Shown here: positions 8,248 through 16,256 of the stretch, one piece after another
Layout of the letters: the number at the start of each line of letters is the position of its first letter
Numbering within the stretch: position 1 is the stretch's first letter
Assembly (NCBI GenBank): GCA_902555985.1
Contig: CACDUI010000004.1
Coordinates: forward strand, 1 to 64,000
DNA length: 64,000 nt
Reading direction: 5' to 3'
Source of the DNA: an uncultured Candidatus Actinomarina sp.
GTDB taxonomy: Bacteria; Actinomycetota; Acidimicrobiia; Actinomarinales; Actinomarinaceae
Notes under the pieces: model-generated
What the model was told of the DNA's origin: nothing
What the model saw: the letters and a program-made list of their open reading frames with translations, nothing else
The model's database searches: none
Translations under genes and position numbers: made by a program

Positions 8248-8826
8248 ATAGATACCAACGCTAATTAGACAAACTCCGCTGATTATATTTATATATCTTT
8301 TTACTATTAACGATGAATAATTAAACAAATAACTACTTAGAAGTGCATAAGAAATATCTGCAAAAAGATTAATCAAAATAGTTATCACTCCTAAGAAAAT
8401 GAGTGAAGAAAACACGGTAGCCTGGTCTTGAACAAACAGTGGGAGTACTGATAAATAAAATACCCACATTTTAGGATTTGCAAGATTAATTTTTAGTCCT
8501 GATATGAATGATGCTGAATGTAGCTTTGTTGGATTATACCCTTCATCTAAAAGGGTTTTAATACCTTTGTAGATAATATAAACTATTCCAAAAATATAAA
8601 TAAATGTAAGTATTTCAGGAATTAATGAAAATATATAAGTAATTACAATTGCTGTTATGACTGTAATTCCGATAGCACCTGTTGCAGCACCGTATGCAAC
8701 TTGAAGCCCATTTATTCTTCCTTTTTGCACAGACTCATTCACTACTAAAGCAATTATTAATCCTGGGCTAAAAGCTACGCTGATTTGCAATAAAATAAAT
8801 TCAATTGTTAATGGTGGGATTTGCAC
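8224..8826 (-). CDS. LysE/RhtB-family amino-acid exporter
   Basis: 200 residues with about six membrane helices and the family's N-terminal pattern: FSPGLIIALVVNESVQKGRINGL resembles the PGP...x(n)G...G signature of LysE/RhtB proteins, and AxPKMWVFYLS (here ANPKMWVFYLS) is the typical NPK motif of the middle helix. These proteins export amino acids or related small molecules by proton antiport. The substrate cannot be told from the sequence. It is the last gene of a minus-strand run (GNAT, small protein, LysE) with a 1-nt overlap to the gene upstream, and its end overlaps the SPFH gene on the other strand. Confidence 0.85.
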   Translation of the reverse strand: MQIPPLTIEFILLQISVAFSPGLIIALVVNESVQKGRINGLQVAYGAATGAIGITVITAIVITYIFSLIPEILTFIYIFGIVYIIYKGIKTLLDEGYNPTKLHSASFISGLKINLANPKMWVFYLSVLPLFVQDQATVFSSLIFLGVITILINLFADISYALLSSYLFNYSSLIVKRYINIISGVCLISVGIYLFFSRFI

Positions 8827-9107
8827 TACGAAGATTTAATTTTATTTATCTCCGGAACACCCTGCTTAAACAAAACTTCACAATCTTTATATTCCTCACC
8901 AATTTGATTACCTACAATAACGAGTAGCTCCAACACAGCTTCTTTTTTTCCCGAAGATGAACCAAAAGTATTCGGTGAGTTTTCGTATTCTTTTTTTATT
9001 TTATTAAACATATCGATAGCCTGTTCTTTGTTAAATTTATCTGAAAGAGAAGATTTAGCAATAGCTTCAAAGCTCTTTCTTTGACGTCTTGGTAATTCAA
9101 ATTGCAT
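8826..9107 (-). CDS. Small hypothetical protein (93 aa)
   Basis: 93 residues, soluble, predicted mostly helical, rich in Lys, Glu, Ser and Phe; no signal peptide, membrane segment or recognised motif. The N-terminal part (PRRQRKSFEAIAK) is basic. It lies between a GNAT gene 9 bp upstream and the LysE gene, with which it shares one base, so it is probably co-transcribed with both. I do not recognise a family. Being open and tightly packed within the run supports a real gene. Confidence 0.6.
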   Translation of the reverse strand: MQFELPRRQRKSFEAIAKSSLSDKFNKEQAIDMFNKIKKEYENSPNTFGSSSGKKEAVLELLVIVGNQIGEEYKDCEVLFKQGVPEINKIKSS

Positions 9108-9116
9108 AAAAGTATT

Positions 9117-9638
9117 CTAACTATTTATCAATAACTTTTGTAATGAGACCTCATAATCTTCAGAATATTTAACTGTTCCAAATTCTTGAAAACCAAAAGA
9201 TTCATGAAACTTAAAAGATCCTTTATTTATAGACGGAAGTAAATTTATCTCTGCAGTCAAATGTTGAAGTGAGTTTTGTTTTGCAAAAACAAGAATATTT
9301 TCATACAGCTTTGTACCCAACTTGATATTCCTAAACTGATCATCAACAACAATTCTGTCAATATACAAAAAATTATTAACTCTATTGCTAATTTCTTTAA
9401 AATTTTTGTGTTTTATCTCACTCATGTATGATTTTGTTTGATCGTTATCTTGAAAGCAAACTACAAATCCGATAACTGTATTACCGAATACAATACTTTC
9501 GTTATAGTCAGAATTTTCAATAGAATTGGATAATCCCTCTAATGTTCTAGAGCCAACGTTTGGAACATTTTTTTCATTTAATTCATGACACTTTGCAATT
9601 AATTTATTGTTTATTGGTAAAAATGAATGTTCTTTCAT
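9117..9638 (-). CDS. GNAT-family N-acetyltransferase
   Basis: 173 residues. The acetyl-CoA-binding region is recognisable in the second half: a beta strand FLYIDRIVVDDQFRNIKLGTKLYEN gives the R-x-x-x-LGT turn of motif A, followed by a helix and a C-terminal FHESFGFQEFG motif B (the classic Y/F-x-x-xGF). It transfers acetyl groups from acetyl-CoA to an amine; the acceptor is unknown. First gene of a three-gene minus-strand run ending in a LysE exporter. It starts opposite the dimethylargininase-like gene, with a near-perfect palindrome between them. Confidence 0.82.
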   Translation of the reverse strand: MKEHSFLPINNKLIAKCHELNEKNVPNVGSRTLEGLSNSIENSDYNESIVFGNTVIGFVVCFQDNDQTKSYMSEIKHKNFKEISNRVNNFLYIDRIVVDDQFRNIKLGTKLYENILVFAKQNSLQHLTAEINLLPSINKGSFKFHESFGFQEFGTVKYSEDYEVSLQKLLINS

Positions 9639-9647
9639 ATTTAGAAA

Positions 9648-9664
9648 TATACATTTAATGTATA
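9648..9664. promoter_or_regulatory. Palindromic operator-like site between divergent genes
   Basis: Perfect inverted repeat TATACATT-T-AATGTATA (8-bp arms, 1-bp centre) in the 44-bp gap between the GNAT gene and the dimethylargininase-like gene. Position and symmetry fit a repressor or activator site acting on one or both promoters. AT-rich background makes chance palindromes more likely, so this is moderate evidence. Confidence 0.4.
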
Positions 9665-9682
9665 AAAATGTAAACTAATTGT

Positions 9683-10477
9683 GTGAATCAAAAAACAGTT
9701 CTCATGAGCTCTCCAGAATATTTTAAAGTTGAATACTCAATCAATCCATGGATGGTTGCAGGTGCAACTATTGATTTAGATCTGGCAAAAAATCAGTGGA
9801 ATAATTTAAAATCTACAATTGAAGAAGCTGGAGCAGAAGTAAGGGTTGTTCCACCTGCTGAGGCATATCCAGACCTTGTGTTTACTGCAAATTCTGGAAT
9901 TATTAATGATAAAGAAGTTTTAATTGCAAACTTTAAATATGAAGAAAGACGTGGTGAGGAAGAGCTTTACTCAAACTGGTTCAGTGAGAATGGTTACAGT
10001 GTTGGACGCATACCTTCAGAATATAAATTTGAAGGGAGAGGTGACGCATTTGTATACGGTAAATACTTAATTGGATCATATGGAATAAGAAGTGATAAAG
10101 AGGCTTTACTATATATTGCTGAAAAGTTTGATTTAGAACCAGTAATTGTTGAATTAGCTCAAGAAAAATTTTATCACCTAGATACCTGTTTTCAACAGTT
10201 CCCAACAGGAGATGCGATTTATTACCCAGACGCTTTTAAAGATTCCTCTTTAAGTGCATTCGAAAGCTTGTTCAATCTTATTCCAGTATCAGAACACGAT
10301 GCTAATCAACTTGCATGTAACGCAGTTGTTATAAACAATACAGTAATATTTCCTTCAGAAAATATTGAAGCTATAAAAATAGTTGAGGGACTTGGTCTTA
10401 ATGCTGCTGTTGCAGATGTTTCTGAGTTTCTGAAATCTGGTGGTGCATGCCAGTGTCTCGTAATAGCATTAAACTAA
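9683..10477 (+). CDS. Dimethylargininase / arginine deiminase-superfamily amidinohydrolase
   Basis: 264 residues from a GTG start. The guanidine-modifying fold is visible from conserved blocks: NPWM near the N terminus, FTANSGII (67-74), FEGRGD (116-121), FYHLDTCF with the catalytic His at 165, and a C-terminal SGGACQC in which C258 is the likely nucleophile. This pattern matches N,N-dimethylarginine dimethylaminohydrolases, which release citrulline and dimethylamine from methylated arginine. Other family members act on arginine or ornithine, so the exact substrate is uncertain. It stands first in a short plus-strand run after a palindromic intergenic site. Confidence 0.83.
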   Translation: MNQKTVLMSSPEYFKVEYSINPWMVAGATIDLDLAKNQWNNLKSTIEEAGAEVRVVPPAEAYPDLVFTANSGIINDKEVLIANFKYEERRGEEELYSNWFSENGYSVGRIPSEYKFEGRGDAFVYGKYLIGSYGIRSDKEALLYIAEKFDLEPVIVELAQEKFYHLDTCFQQFPTGDAIYYPDAFKDSSLSAFESLFNLIPVSEHDANQLACNAVVINNTVIFPSENIEAIKIVEGLGLNAAVADVSEFLKSGGACQCLVIALN

Positions 10478-10484
10478 AACCAAT

Positions 10485-10928
10485 ATGATTAAAAGACTTT
10501 TTAAATTTGTAATCTGGCCTGTAAAAAAAATTGTTCTACTTCCATTTAAATTCTTAATTTATACACTATTTATATTCATTATTCTCATTTTGTTTTTTCA
10601 ATACAGGGCCGATTATGAAGTTGATACAAGTCCACTTTCAAAAATAGAATATGAAAATTGTATTGAAGTAATAGACAGTTATGAAATTACTCTTAATCTT
10701 CTGTCGGAATATGTTCAAGAGCTAGATAGTGTTCAACGAGAATTTTTAGAGGAACGACTACCAGATAATTTACAAATATTACTTGAGCCACAAAAAATTG
10801 ATCCTGATGAATTTGAGAATATTAAAGGTAGTTTAAAAACGTATCTCCAAGGTGGAAGGCTTCCTGGATTTAATGGTAAAGCCCTACTACCTCAGGCCGC
10901 TAGTTTATGTCGGACTGGCTTAGGTTAA
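10485..10928 (+). CDS. Hypothetical membrane-anchored protein (147 aa)
   Basis: 147 residues. The first 20 are basic and hydrophobic (RLFKFVIWPVKK), and a strong membrane helix lies at about 22-42 (FKFLIYTLFIFIILILFF), followed by a polar domain of about 100 residues expected outside the membrane. Two cysteines (IEYENCIEV and AASLCRTG) could form a disulfide. No recognised family. It lies 7 bp after the amidinohydrolase gene, so the two probably share a transcript; the 3' end overlaps the convergent YbaK-like gene by 9 bp. Confidence 0.6.
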   Translation: MIKRLFKFVIWPVKKIVLLPFKFLIYTLFIFIILILFFQYRADYEVDTSPLSKIEYENCIEVIDSYEITLNLLSEYVQELDSVQREFLEERLPDNLQILLEPQKIDPDEFENIKGSLKTYLQGGRLPGFNGKALLPQAASLCRTGLG

Positions 10929-11396
10929 ATCTAATACTTCAGCGTGTGAAAGCTTAATTAATGTTTCAGGTGAAAGAAAAAATTTAGAGACCCTATTTCC
11001 TGCTCCAATAAAAAGCTTTTCTCTTTCAATAACATTTTTATCTATAAATACTTTTATATTTTCAGGTAATCCTAATGGACTAATACCGCCATATATTTGT
11101 TTAGTTACTAATTCTGCTTCATCTCTAGATGCAAAACTGACCCTTTTTGCACTCATAGCCTCTTTAGCTTTATGATTTACATCTAATCTATTTGCACCCA
11201 GTAAACAAAACATGGCATAAAATTCCTCTGGCTTTTTTGCTTTAATTAAAATAGCATTGCAAGAATCTTCTATATCAAAACCATAATGATTACAAAAATT
11301 TTCTGTATCTGAAAACTCATCTAAGCACTCAAATATTTCTAAGTATTCTTTGTTATTTTCGTAAAGTTTTGCAACAGTTTTATGAATTTCCAACAT
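10920..11396 (-). CDS. YbaK/EbsC-family aminoacyl-tRNA deacylase
   Basis: 158 residues with the YbaK/ProX layout: N-terminal strand-helix, then NAILIKAKKPEEFYAMFCLLGANRLDVNHKAK, the central G-G-I-S-P-L-G (105-111) that matches the family's conserved GGVSPLG/GxSPxG loop, and IEREKLFIGAGNR near the end. These enzymes hydrolyse mischarged tRNA such as Cys- or Ala-tRNA(Pro) in trans. It is a stand-alone domain, not fused to ProRS. Divergent from tryptophanase with only about 20 bp between starts, so the promoters must overlap. Confidence 0.88.
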   Translation of the reverse strand: MLEIHKTVAKLYENNKEYLEIFECLDEFSDTENFCNHYGFDIEDSCNAILIKAKKPEEFYAMFCLLGANRLDVNHKAKEAMSAKRVSFASRDEAELVTKQIYGGISPLGLPENIKVFIDKNVIEREKLFIGAGNRVSKFFLSPETLIKLSHAEVLDLT

Positions 11397-11417
11397 AGAG
11401 ATTATGATATCTGAAAA

Positions 11418-12821
11418 ATGATTAGTTACAATCCTTCTATGGAATTTAAAACAATAATTGAACCTTTTAAAATTAAATCAGTTGAATCGCTTCCAATTAC
11501 TACTCCTGAGCAAAGAAAAGAATATCTTGAGAGAGAAAACTGGAATGTCTTTGGCTTAAGATCACAAGAAGTAACAGTTGACCTATTAACTGATTCAGGT
11601 ACAGGATCAATGTCATCAGAACAATGGGCTGCAATAATGCGAGGAGATGAAGCTTATGCAGGGTCACACTCTTGGCAGAGATTTCATGAGGTAGTATCTG
11701 ATTTAACTGGCTACAAGCATATTATTCCTACTCATCAAGGTAGAGCTAGTGAAAAAATACTTGCAACAATAACTGTCAAAGAAGGGGATATTATTCCAAG
11801 CAACAGTCACTTTGACACAACGCGGGCAAATTTTGAATTTGCACAAGCAAAACCAGTTGATCTGCTTTGTGAGGAAGGACTAGATTTATTGTCTCCGGCT
11901 CCTTTCAAGGGAAATATTGATCTTTCAAAACTTGAGGCATTATTGTCTGGTGAAGAGAGTGATAAAGTACCATTTGTTTTGATGACAATTACTAACAATA
12001 CAGGTGGTGGACAACCTGTATCGATGGATAATTTAAAAAAAGTTAAAAAATTATGTACACAATATAACAAAATGTTTTTGTTAGACGCCTGTCGTTTTGC
12101 AGAGAATGCATGGTTTGTATCTCAAAGAGAAGAAGATTATAAAGATATAGAAATTAGAGATATTACTAAAGAAGCTTTCAGACTCGCAGATGGTTGTACC
12201 ATTAGTCTAAAAAAAGATGGTTTTGGAAATATTGGAGGAGTTCTTGCATTAAACGATGACACCCTTGCCGAAGCAGCTAGAAATTTATTAATTTTGACTG
12301 AGGGATTTCCAACTTATGGAGGGCTTGCAGGTAGAGATTTAGATGCTTTAGCTCAAGGTCTCAAAGAAATTACAGATAGAAATTATTTAGAGTATAGAGC
12401 AAGATCCATATCTTATCTTGGTGAAAAAGCATTGAGTTATGGTATTCCGGTTGTTCAGCCTGCTGGAGGGCATGCTTTATACATTGATGCTAAGACTTTT
12501 TTGCCCAACATACCACCTCATGAATATCCAGGCCATTCTGTTGCATGTGAGATATATTTATTAGGCGGTGTGAGGGTAGTAGAGTTAGGAACACTTGCTT
12601 TTGGTGTTGCAGGAGAAAATGGAAAACCTGATACACCAGCAACACACGAACTAGTAAGGCTTGCTGCTCCTAGAAGGACTTATACTCAAAGTCATTTTGA
12701 TTATGTAGCAGAGGTTTTGGAGAAGCTTGCAGAAAATAAAGATAAGCTAAAAGGTTATGAAGTTATAGAACAACCAAAACTATTAAGACATTTTACTGCA
12801 AAATTAAAACCTCTAATATAA
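11418..12821 (+). CDS. tnaA: Tryptophanase (PLP-dependent beta-eliminating lyase)
   Basis: 467 residues aligning along its whole length with tryptophanase/tyrosine phenol-lyase: VDLLTDSGTG, MRGDEAYAG, IPTHQGRA, GGGQPVSM, DACRFAENAWF, and the PLP lysine in SLKKDGFGN (residues 263-271). Two family discriminators favour tryptophanase: VELG (not the MERG arginine of tyrosine phenol-lyase) and LRHFTAKL with His (Phe in tyrosine phenol-lyase). It would cleave L-tryptophan to indole, pyruvate and ammonia. No TnaC-type leader is visible; the 21-bp upstream gap is too short. An ATG at 11442 is an alternative start. Confidence 0.9.
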   Translation: MISYNPSMEFKTIIEPFKIKSVESLPITTPEQRKEYLERENWNVFGLRSQEVTVDLLTDSGTGSMSSEQWAAIMRGDEAYAGSHSWQRFHEVVSDLTGYKHIIPTHQGRASEKILATITVKEGDIIPSNSHFDTTRANFEFAQAKPVDLLCEEGLDLLSPAPFKGNIDLSKLEALLSGEESDKVPFVLMTITNNTGGGQPVSMDNLKKVKKLCTQYNKMFLLDACRFAENAWFVSQREEDYKDIEIRDITKEAFRLADGCTISLKKDGFGNIGGVLALNDDTLAEAARNLLILTEGFPTYGGLAGRDLDALAQGLKEITDRNYLEYRARSISYLGEKALSYGIPVVQPAGGHALYIDAKTFLPNIPPHEYPGHSVACEIYLLGGVRVVELGTLAFGVAGENGKPDTPATHELVRLAAPRRTYTQSHFDYVAEVLEKLAENKDKLKGYEVIEQPKLLRHFTAKLKPLI

Positions 12822-12827
12822 AGAATC

Positions 12828-14567
12828 ATGAAGAGTAAGTTAGTTGTAGTCTTATTATTTATAATTGCATGTACAAGCGCTACCCCAAATTCTGAAGAGT
12901 CATTGACACAAAATATTCAAGAAGAGGTAACTACCACTACCTCAACTTTTATAGATGAGCCAGATGTATATGTAATGTTGTTATGGCATCAACATCAACC
13001 CTATTACCCAAAAGACCAGGATGGACATTTTAGTAAACCGTGGGTAAGGCTTCACGCTACAAAAGATTATTTGGATATGGTTGAACTTGTTCAAGAGCAT
13101 GAAGGCTTAAGAGTAACATTTAACTTGACCCCAACATTAATTACTCAACTTAAAGAATTAGAAGATGGTGTTGAAGATATATATTGGGTTCATACAGAAA
13201 TAGAAGCAACAAGATTACTTGATAGTCAGAAAACTTTTATAAGAAATAGATTTTTTGATATAAGTTCAAGAACTATCAATAAATCTCTTAGATATTTAGA
13301 ACTTAAAAATCTCAGACAATTTCCTAAGGATTGGACAGACAATGACTATCTAGATTTACAGGTATTATTTAATCTTGGATGGACAGATCCAAAATACTTA
13401 TCTGAATCACCGCTTAATTTAATTGCCTCCAAAGATTCTGATTTTACAGAAAAGGATAAAGAAACTATTTTAGAGGTCCATAAAGAGATAATTAATAAAG
13501 TAATACCTGCCCATTTAAAAGCCTATGAAGAAAACCACATTGAACTTATTACAACTCCTTACGCGCACCCTATACTTCCACTTATTCATAATTCTAATTT
13601 AGGAAAAGTTGGAGACACACAGTCTTCATTTCCAGAAAATAATTATAAATATCCTGAAGATGCACAGATTCATGTAACAAAAGGAAAAGAAGTCTTTGAA
13701 AATACTTTTGGCTTTTCTCCAAATGGTATGTGGCCGGGTGAGGGAGCAGTTGCTCAAGATATCTTGCAATATTTTAATAATGAGAATATATCATGGATAG
13801 CTTCAGGAGAACAGCCTCTATCTAAATCATTAGATGTTAGATTCCAACGCTGGGTTGGGGGAGTATCTTCAAAACCAGAATTACTTTACAGACCTTGGAA
13901 TACCAAATTAGATAATGGGGAATCAGTAGCTATGTTTTTTAGAGACAATTATTTATCTGACAATATGTTTAATTACTCAAGTAAGAGAACAGATCTTGCT
14001 GTTGCAGAATTTGAAAACACCATTATTAAAATTCGTGAAAAAACTTCTGATCTAGAATTTACTCCTGTTGTTTCGATTATTGCTGATGGTGAGAACTTCT
14101 GGGAATCATACTCTAATGATGGAATTGATTTCTTAAACGGGATGTATGACGTATTAACAAAATATGACTGGATTCAAACAGTTACTCCTTCAGAATATCT
14201 TGCAATGCATCAGGATAATATTGATACTATTGATAACTTGTATCCAGCTTCTTGGTTTCAGCCAAATTATGCTACTTGGATAGGTGAGGCAGATGAAAAT
14301 TTAGCTTGGGATTATTTATATAGAGTAAGAATAGATTTTGAAAATGCAAAAAACTCAAAAAATTATACTATTGAGGAAATTGAATCAGCTTTTGAGTATA
14401 TCTTATTGGCAGAGGGTTCTGACTGGTTTTGGTGGTATGGAGACGACCAAGATTCTTCTGTAGATGAATATTTTGATAAAGCATTTAGAACTTTGTTGTC
14501 AAATGTTTATATAGAGCTTAATCTGGAAATTCCAGCATTTCTGAACAAACCAATTAATAAGTATTAG
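12828..14567 (+). CDS. Exported GH57-family glycoside hydrolase (probable lipoprotein)
   Basis: 579 residues. The N terminus is a lipoprotein-type signal ([10 protein letters not shown], Cys15) followed by a Thr/Ser-rich linker. The GH57 barrel starts with [10 protein letters not shown] (residues 51-60), the family's first conserved region; GMWPGEGAV holds a likely nucleophile E305, and IADGENFW holds the likely acid/base D420. The closing part is Trp-rich ([10 protein letters not shown]), as in GH57 C-terminal helices. Substrate is probably an alpha-glucan or related alpha-glycoside, but GH57 is diverse. Surface attachment is unusual for GH57 and suggests extracellular polysaccharide use. 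It starts 6 bp after tnaA. Confidence 0.85.
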   Translation: MKSKLVVVLLFIIACTSATPNSEESLTQNIQEEVTTTTSTFIDEPDVYVMLLWHQHQPYYPKDQDGHFSKPWVRLHATKDYLDMVELVQEHEGLRVTFNLTPTLITQLKELEDGVEDIYWVHTEIEATRLLDSQKTFIRNRFFDISSRTINKSLRYLELKNLRQFPKDWTDNDYLDLQVLFNLGWTDPKYLSESPLNLIASKDSDFTEKDKETILEVHKEIINKVIPAHLKAYEENHIELITTPYAHPILPLIHNSNLGKVGDTQSSFPENNYKYPEDAQIHVTKGKEVFENTFGFSPNGMWPGEGAVAQDILQYFNNENISWIASGEQPLSKSLDVRFQRWVGGVSSKPELLYRPWNTKLDNGESVAMFFRDNYLSDNMFNYSSKRTDLAVAEFENTIIKIREKTSDLEFTPVVSIIADGENFWESYSNDGIDFLNGMYDVLTKYDWIQTVTPSEYLAMHQDNIDTIDNLYPASWFQPNYATWIGEADENLAWDYLYRVRIDFENAKNSKNYTIEEIESAFEYILLAEGSDWFWWYGDDQDSSVDEYFDKAFRTLLSNVYIELNLEIPAFLNKPINKY

Positions 14568-14576
14568 TATTTTTCA

Positions 14577-14759
14577 GTGAGTGATATAAAGCAATTGAAT
14601 TGGCGTTTAGTTGCTGTTATCACATCCCTACTAGTATTTGTCACTGGTGTTTGGGCATACTACCCACAGCACCTCTTAACATTAGGTAACCTTCTTTTAG
14701 GAATATCTTTTATATCTTTCTTTGCTTACTATATAAAAAATCGTAAAGCTAAAAAGTAA
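14577..14759 (+). CDS. Small two-helix membrane protein (60 aa)
   Basis: 60 residues from a GTG. Two membrane helices (about 10-27 and 31-53) are joined by a short YYPQHL turn, and the C terminus is basic (KNRKAKK). No family recognised. It lies 9 bp downstream of the exported GH57 gene and is probably on the same transcript. Compact spacing and a sensible membrane topology (positive end inside) support a real gene, but the size leaves doubt. Confidence 0.5.
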   Translation: MSDIKQLNWRLVAVITSLLVFVTGVWAYYPQHLLTLGNLLLGISFISFFAYYIKNRKAKK

Positions 14760-14825
14760 ATTAAAAACTTCACCTTTTAAAACACATAACTGTATTATTT
14801 ATGAAGAAGCTGTCTTTTTTAGAAT

Positions 14826-14841
14826 TAGTGTTGCAACACTA
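14826..14841. repeat. 16-bp perfect palindrome
   Basis: TAGTGTTGCAACACTA is a perfect palindrome with no spacer, in the gap between the convergent small membrane gene and the DUF1289 gene. A spacer-free palindrome is a poor RNA hairpin but a good dimeric protein-binding site; it lies 19 bp from a terminator-like hairpin. Confidence 0.4.
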
Positions 14842-14859
14842 TAAGCTTCAAACAGTAGA

Positions 14860-14887
14860 AGAGAGGACCTTTCATTCTCTCTTTTTC
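14860..14887. terminator. Terminator-like hairpin between convergent genes
   Basis: AGAGAG pairs with CTCTCT around an 11-nt loop, followed on the plus strand by TTTTTCTGTTTT. On the minus strand the hairpin follows the DUF1289 stop. It could end transcription from the left, and weakly from the right. The stem is short, so confidence is moderate. Confidence 0.45.
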
Positions 14888-14906
14888 TGTTTTATGAAAG
14901 AAAAGT

Positions 14907-15161
14907 TTAATTATCAGTCTGAAGCTTTTGTTCTTTTATTGGACTTAATCCTGTTTCTTTTTTTTGTATATAAGCTTTATCGAATGCTTCTAATTGCCAT
15001 CCATCCATTCTTGATCTACTAATTTCTATAATTTGTATTTGTTCCTCGTCAGTATATTTTGACCATTTTGCTATTTCGGGAGTTGTTCTTGCACAACCAT
15101 AACATAAATCACTATTTGGGTCCGTTACGCAAACATTTATACAGGGTGAAGTTATTGCCAT
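14907..15161 (-). CDS. DUF1289-family cysteine-motif protein
   Basis: 84 residues with the DUF1289 signature SPCINVC...LCYGCART, four cysteines in a C-x3-C and C-x2-C pattern that could hold iron or zinc, followed by EIAKWSKYTDEEQIQII. Members are small cytoplasmic proteins of unknown function. It lies 5 bp after the glycerate kinase gene and is probably its operon partner. The family match is firm; the role is unknown. Confidence 0.88.
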   Translation of the reverse strand: MAITSPCINVCVTDPNSDLCYGCARTTPEIAKWSKYTDEEQIQIIEISRSRMDGWQLEAFDKAYIQKKETGLSPIKEQKLQTDN

Positions 15162-15166
15162 GGGGG

Positions 15167-16201
15167 TTATCTTAATTCTTTAATCAGATTATTTGTAGCT
15201 ATTTTAAGTGTACCTTTTGGGTCATTAAGCCCTGCTTCTCCACATTCAAATATATTAGTAAATAATTTTTCATCCCCTACTTTGTATTGACCTCCTAAAA
15301 AATAACTATCACCTTTAAAATTTTTTAAAAGCTCACCAATTATTTTTCCCTCGAAAGACGATTCGTCAAATCTACCTTCACAAAAAACTCCTATTTCGTA
15401 CTCTTTCACTTTTTTTGTAAGCTTTGTTACTTCTATGAAATATTTAGAACCACTATCAATTTCACAGCCTAATACTTGATGTAAGCAAAAAGATAACCCA
15501 CCGGCTGCTCCTGAAAAATCTTCATATGGGTTTAAATCTAGAGAAAGTTCTTTTGATAAAAGTTCTATTATCCTTTCGGCTTCTTCTTTATGTTGTTTAA
15601 TAAATTCATTATTTAAACCTTTCTGAGGTCCAAAAACATCATATGCTGAATTCTTTCCAAGTAATGGAATAGTTGTATCAGCAAGTACTTTTAAGTTTAT
15701 CTCTGGATAGAAATCAACAGCCTTAACATTATTGATTAGTGGAAAGTCCTTTGGAGTGGGGTTAACAATTCTCTCTCCATTAGATAAAAAATCTATCCCA
15801 ATTTTACTCAATAGGCCAACTCCAAAGTCAACAGTTTTGGATCCACCTGTTCCTAAAATATTTACTTTTTGCACAACCTCACTTAACGAAGCAGAATTTA
15901 TTTCTAAAGTGTCTTTTGTTGAATTAATTCCAACTAATTGAGCAGACTCAAAATACTTAAGCTCGTTAATATTTAAAGATTCAACCTCAACCTCTATTTC
16001 ATCACAATTAAAAGATTTAAACACTTCAAACTGCTCAAAACCATATTCTTTAAATATCTGCGTACTGCCCTCACCACCATCTGTAACACTAAAAAACTCA
16101 GCATTAATATCTGAAGCTTGAAACACATCTTTAATTGTATCGAGAGCTTCTTTAGCAGTTAATGTCCCTGAAAACTTATCACTAAAGACTGCAACATTCA
16201 T
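15167..16201 (-). CDS. Glycerate kinase (GlxK/GarK type)
   Basis: 344 residues. Hallmarks of glycerate kinase type 1 are present: N-terminal DKFSGTLTAKEA (8-19), then TDGGEGST (41-48), LGTGGSKTVDFGVGLL, NPTPKDFPLI, and the GAAGGLSFCL loop. It phosphorylates D-glycerate to 2-phosphoglycerate (the type-1 product), linking glyoxylate/glycerate metabolism to lower glycolysis. That fits the enolase, PPDK and glyoxylate-shunt genes elsewhere in this window. It is slightly shorter than the usual 370-380 residues. It diverges from the transhydrogenase operon across 55 bp. Confidence 0.88.
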   Translation of the reverse strand: MNVAVFSDKFSGTLTAKEALDTIKDVFQASDINAEFFSVTDGGEGSTQIFKEYGFEQFEVFKSFNCDEIEVEVESLNINELKYFESAQLVGINSTKDTLEINSASLSEVVQKVNILGTGGSKTVDFGVGLLSKIGIDFLSNGERIVNPTPKDFPLINNVKAVDFYPEINLKVLADTTIPLLGKNSAYDVFGPQKGLNNEFIKQHKEEAERIIELLSKELSLDLNPYEDFSGAAGGLSFCLHQVLGCEIDSGSKYFIEVTKLTKKVKEYEIGVFCEGRFDESSFEGKIIGELLKNFKGDSYFLGGQYKVGDEKLFTNIFECGEAGLNDPKGTLKIATNNLIKELR

Positions 16202-16256
16202 GTATGTATTTTATTTAATTCTTAGTAAGTTGTCAGCATATTTAAACTAAGTAAGT

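Noticed and set aside
11418-12821. Tyrosine phenol-lyase as identity
   Set aside because: The arginine of the MERG motif and the Phe of LRFFTA that mark tyrosine phenol-lyase are replaced by the tryptophanase residues.
14801-15022. Plus-strand frame of 73 codons
   Set aside because: It crosses the terminator hairpin and runs antisense into the firmly identified DUF1289 gene.
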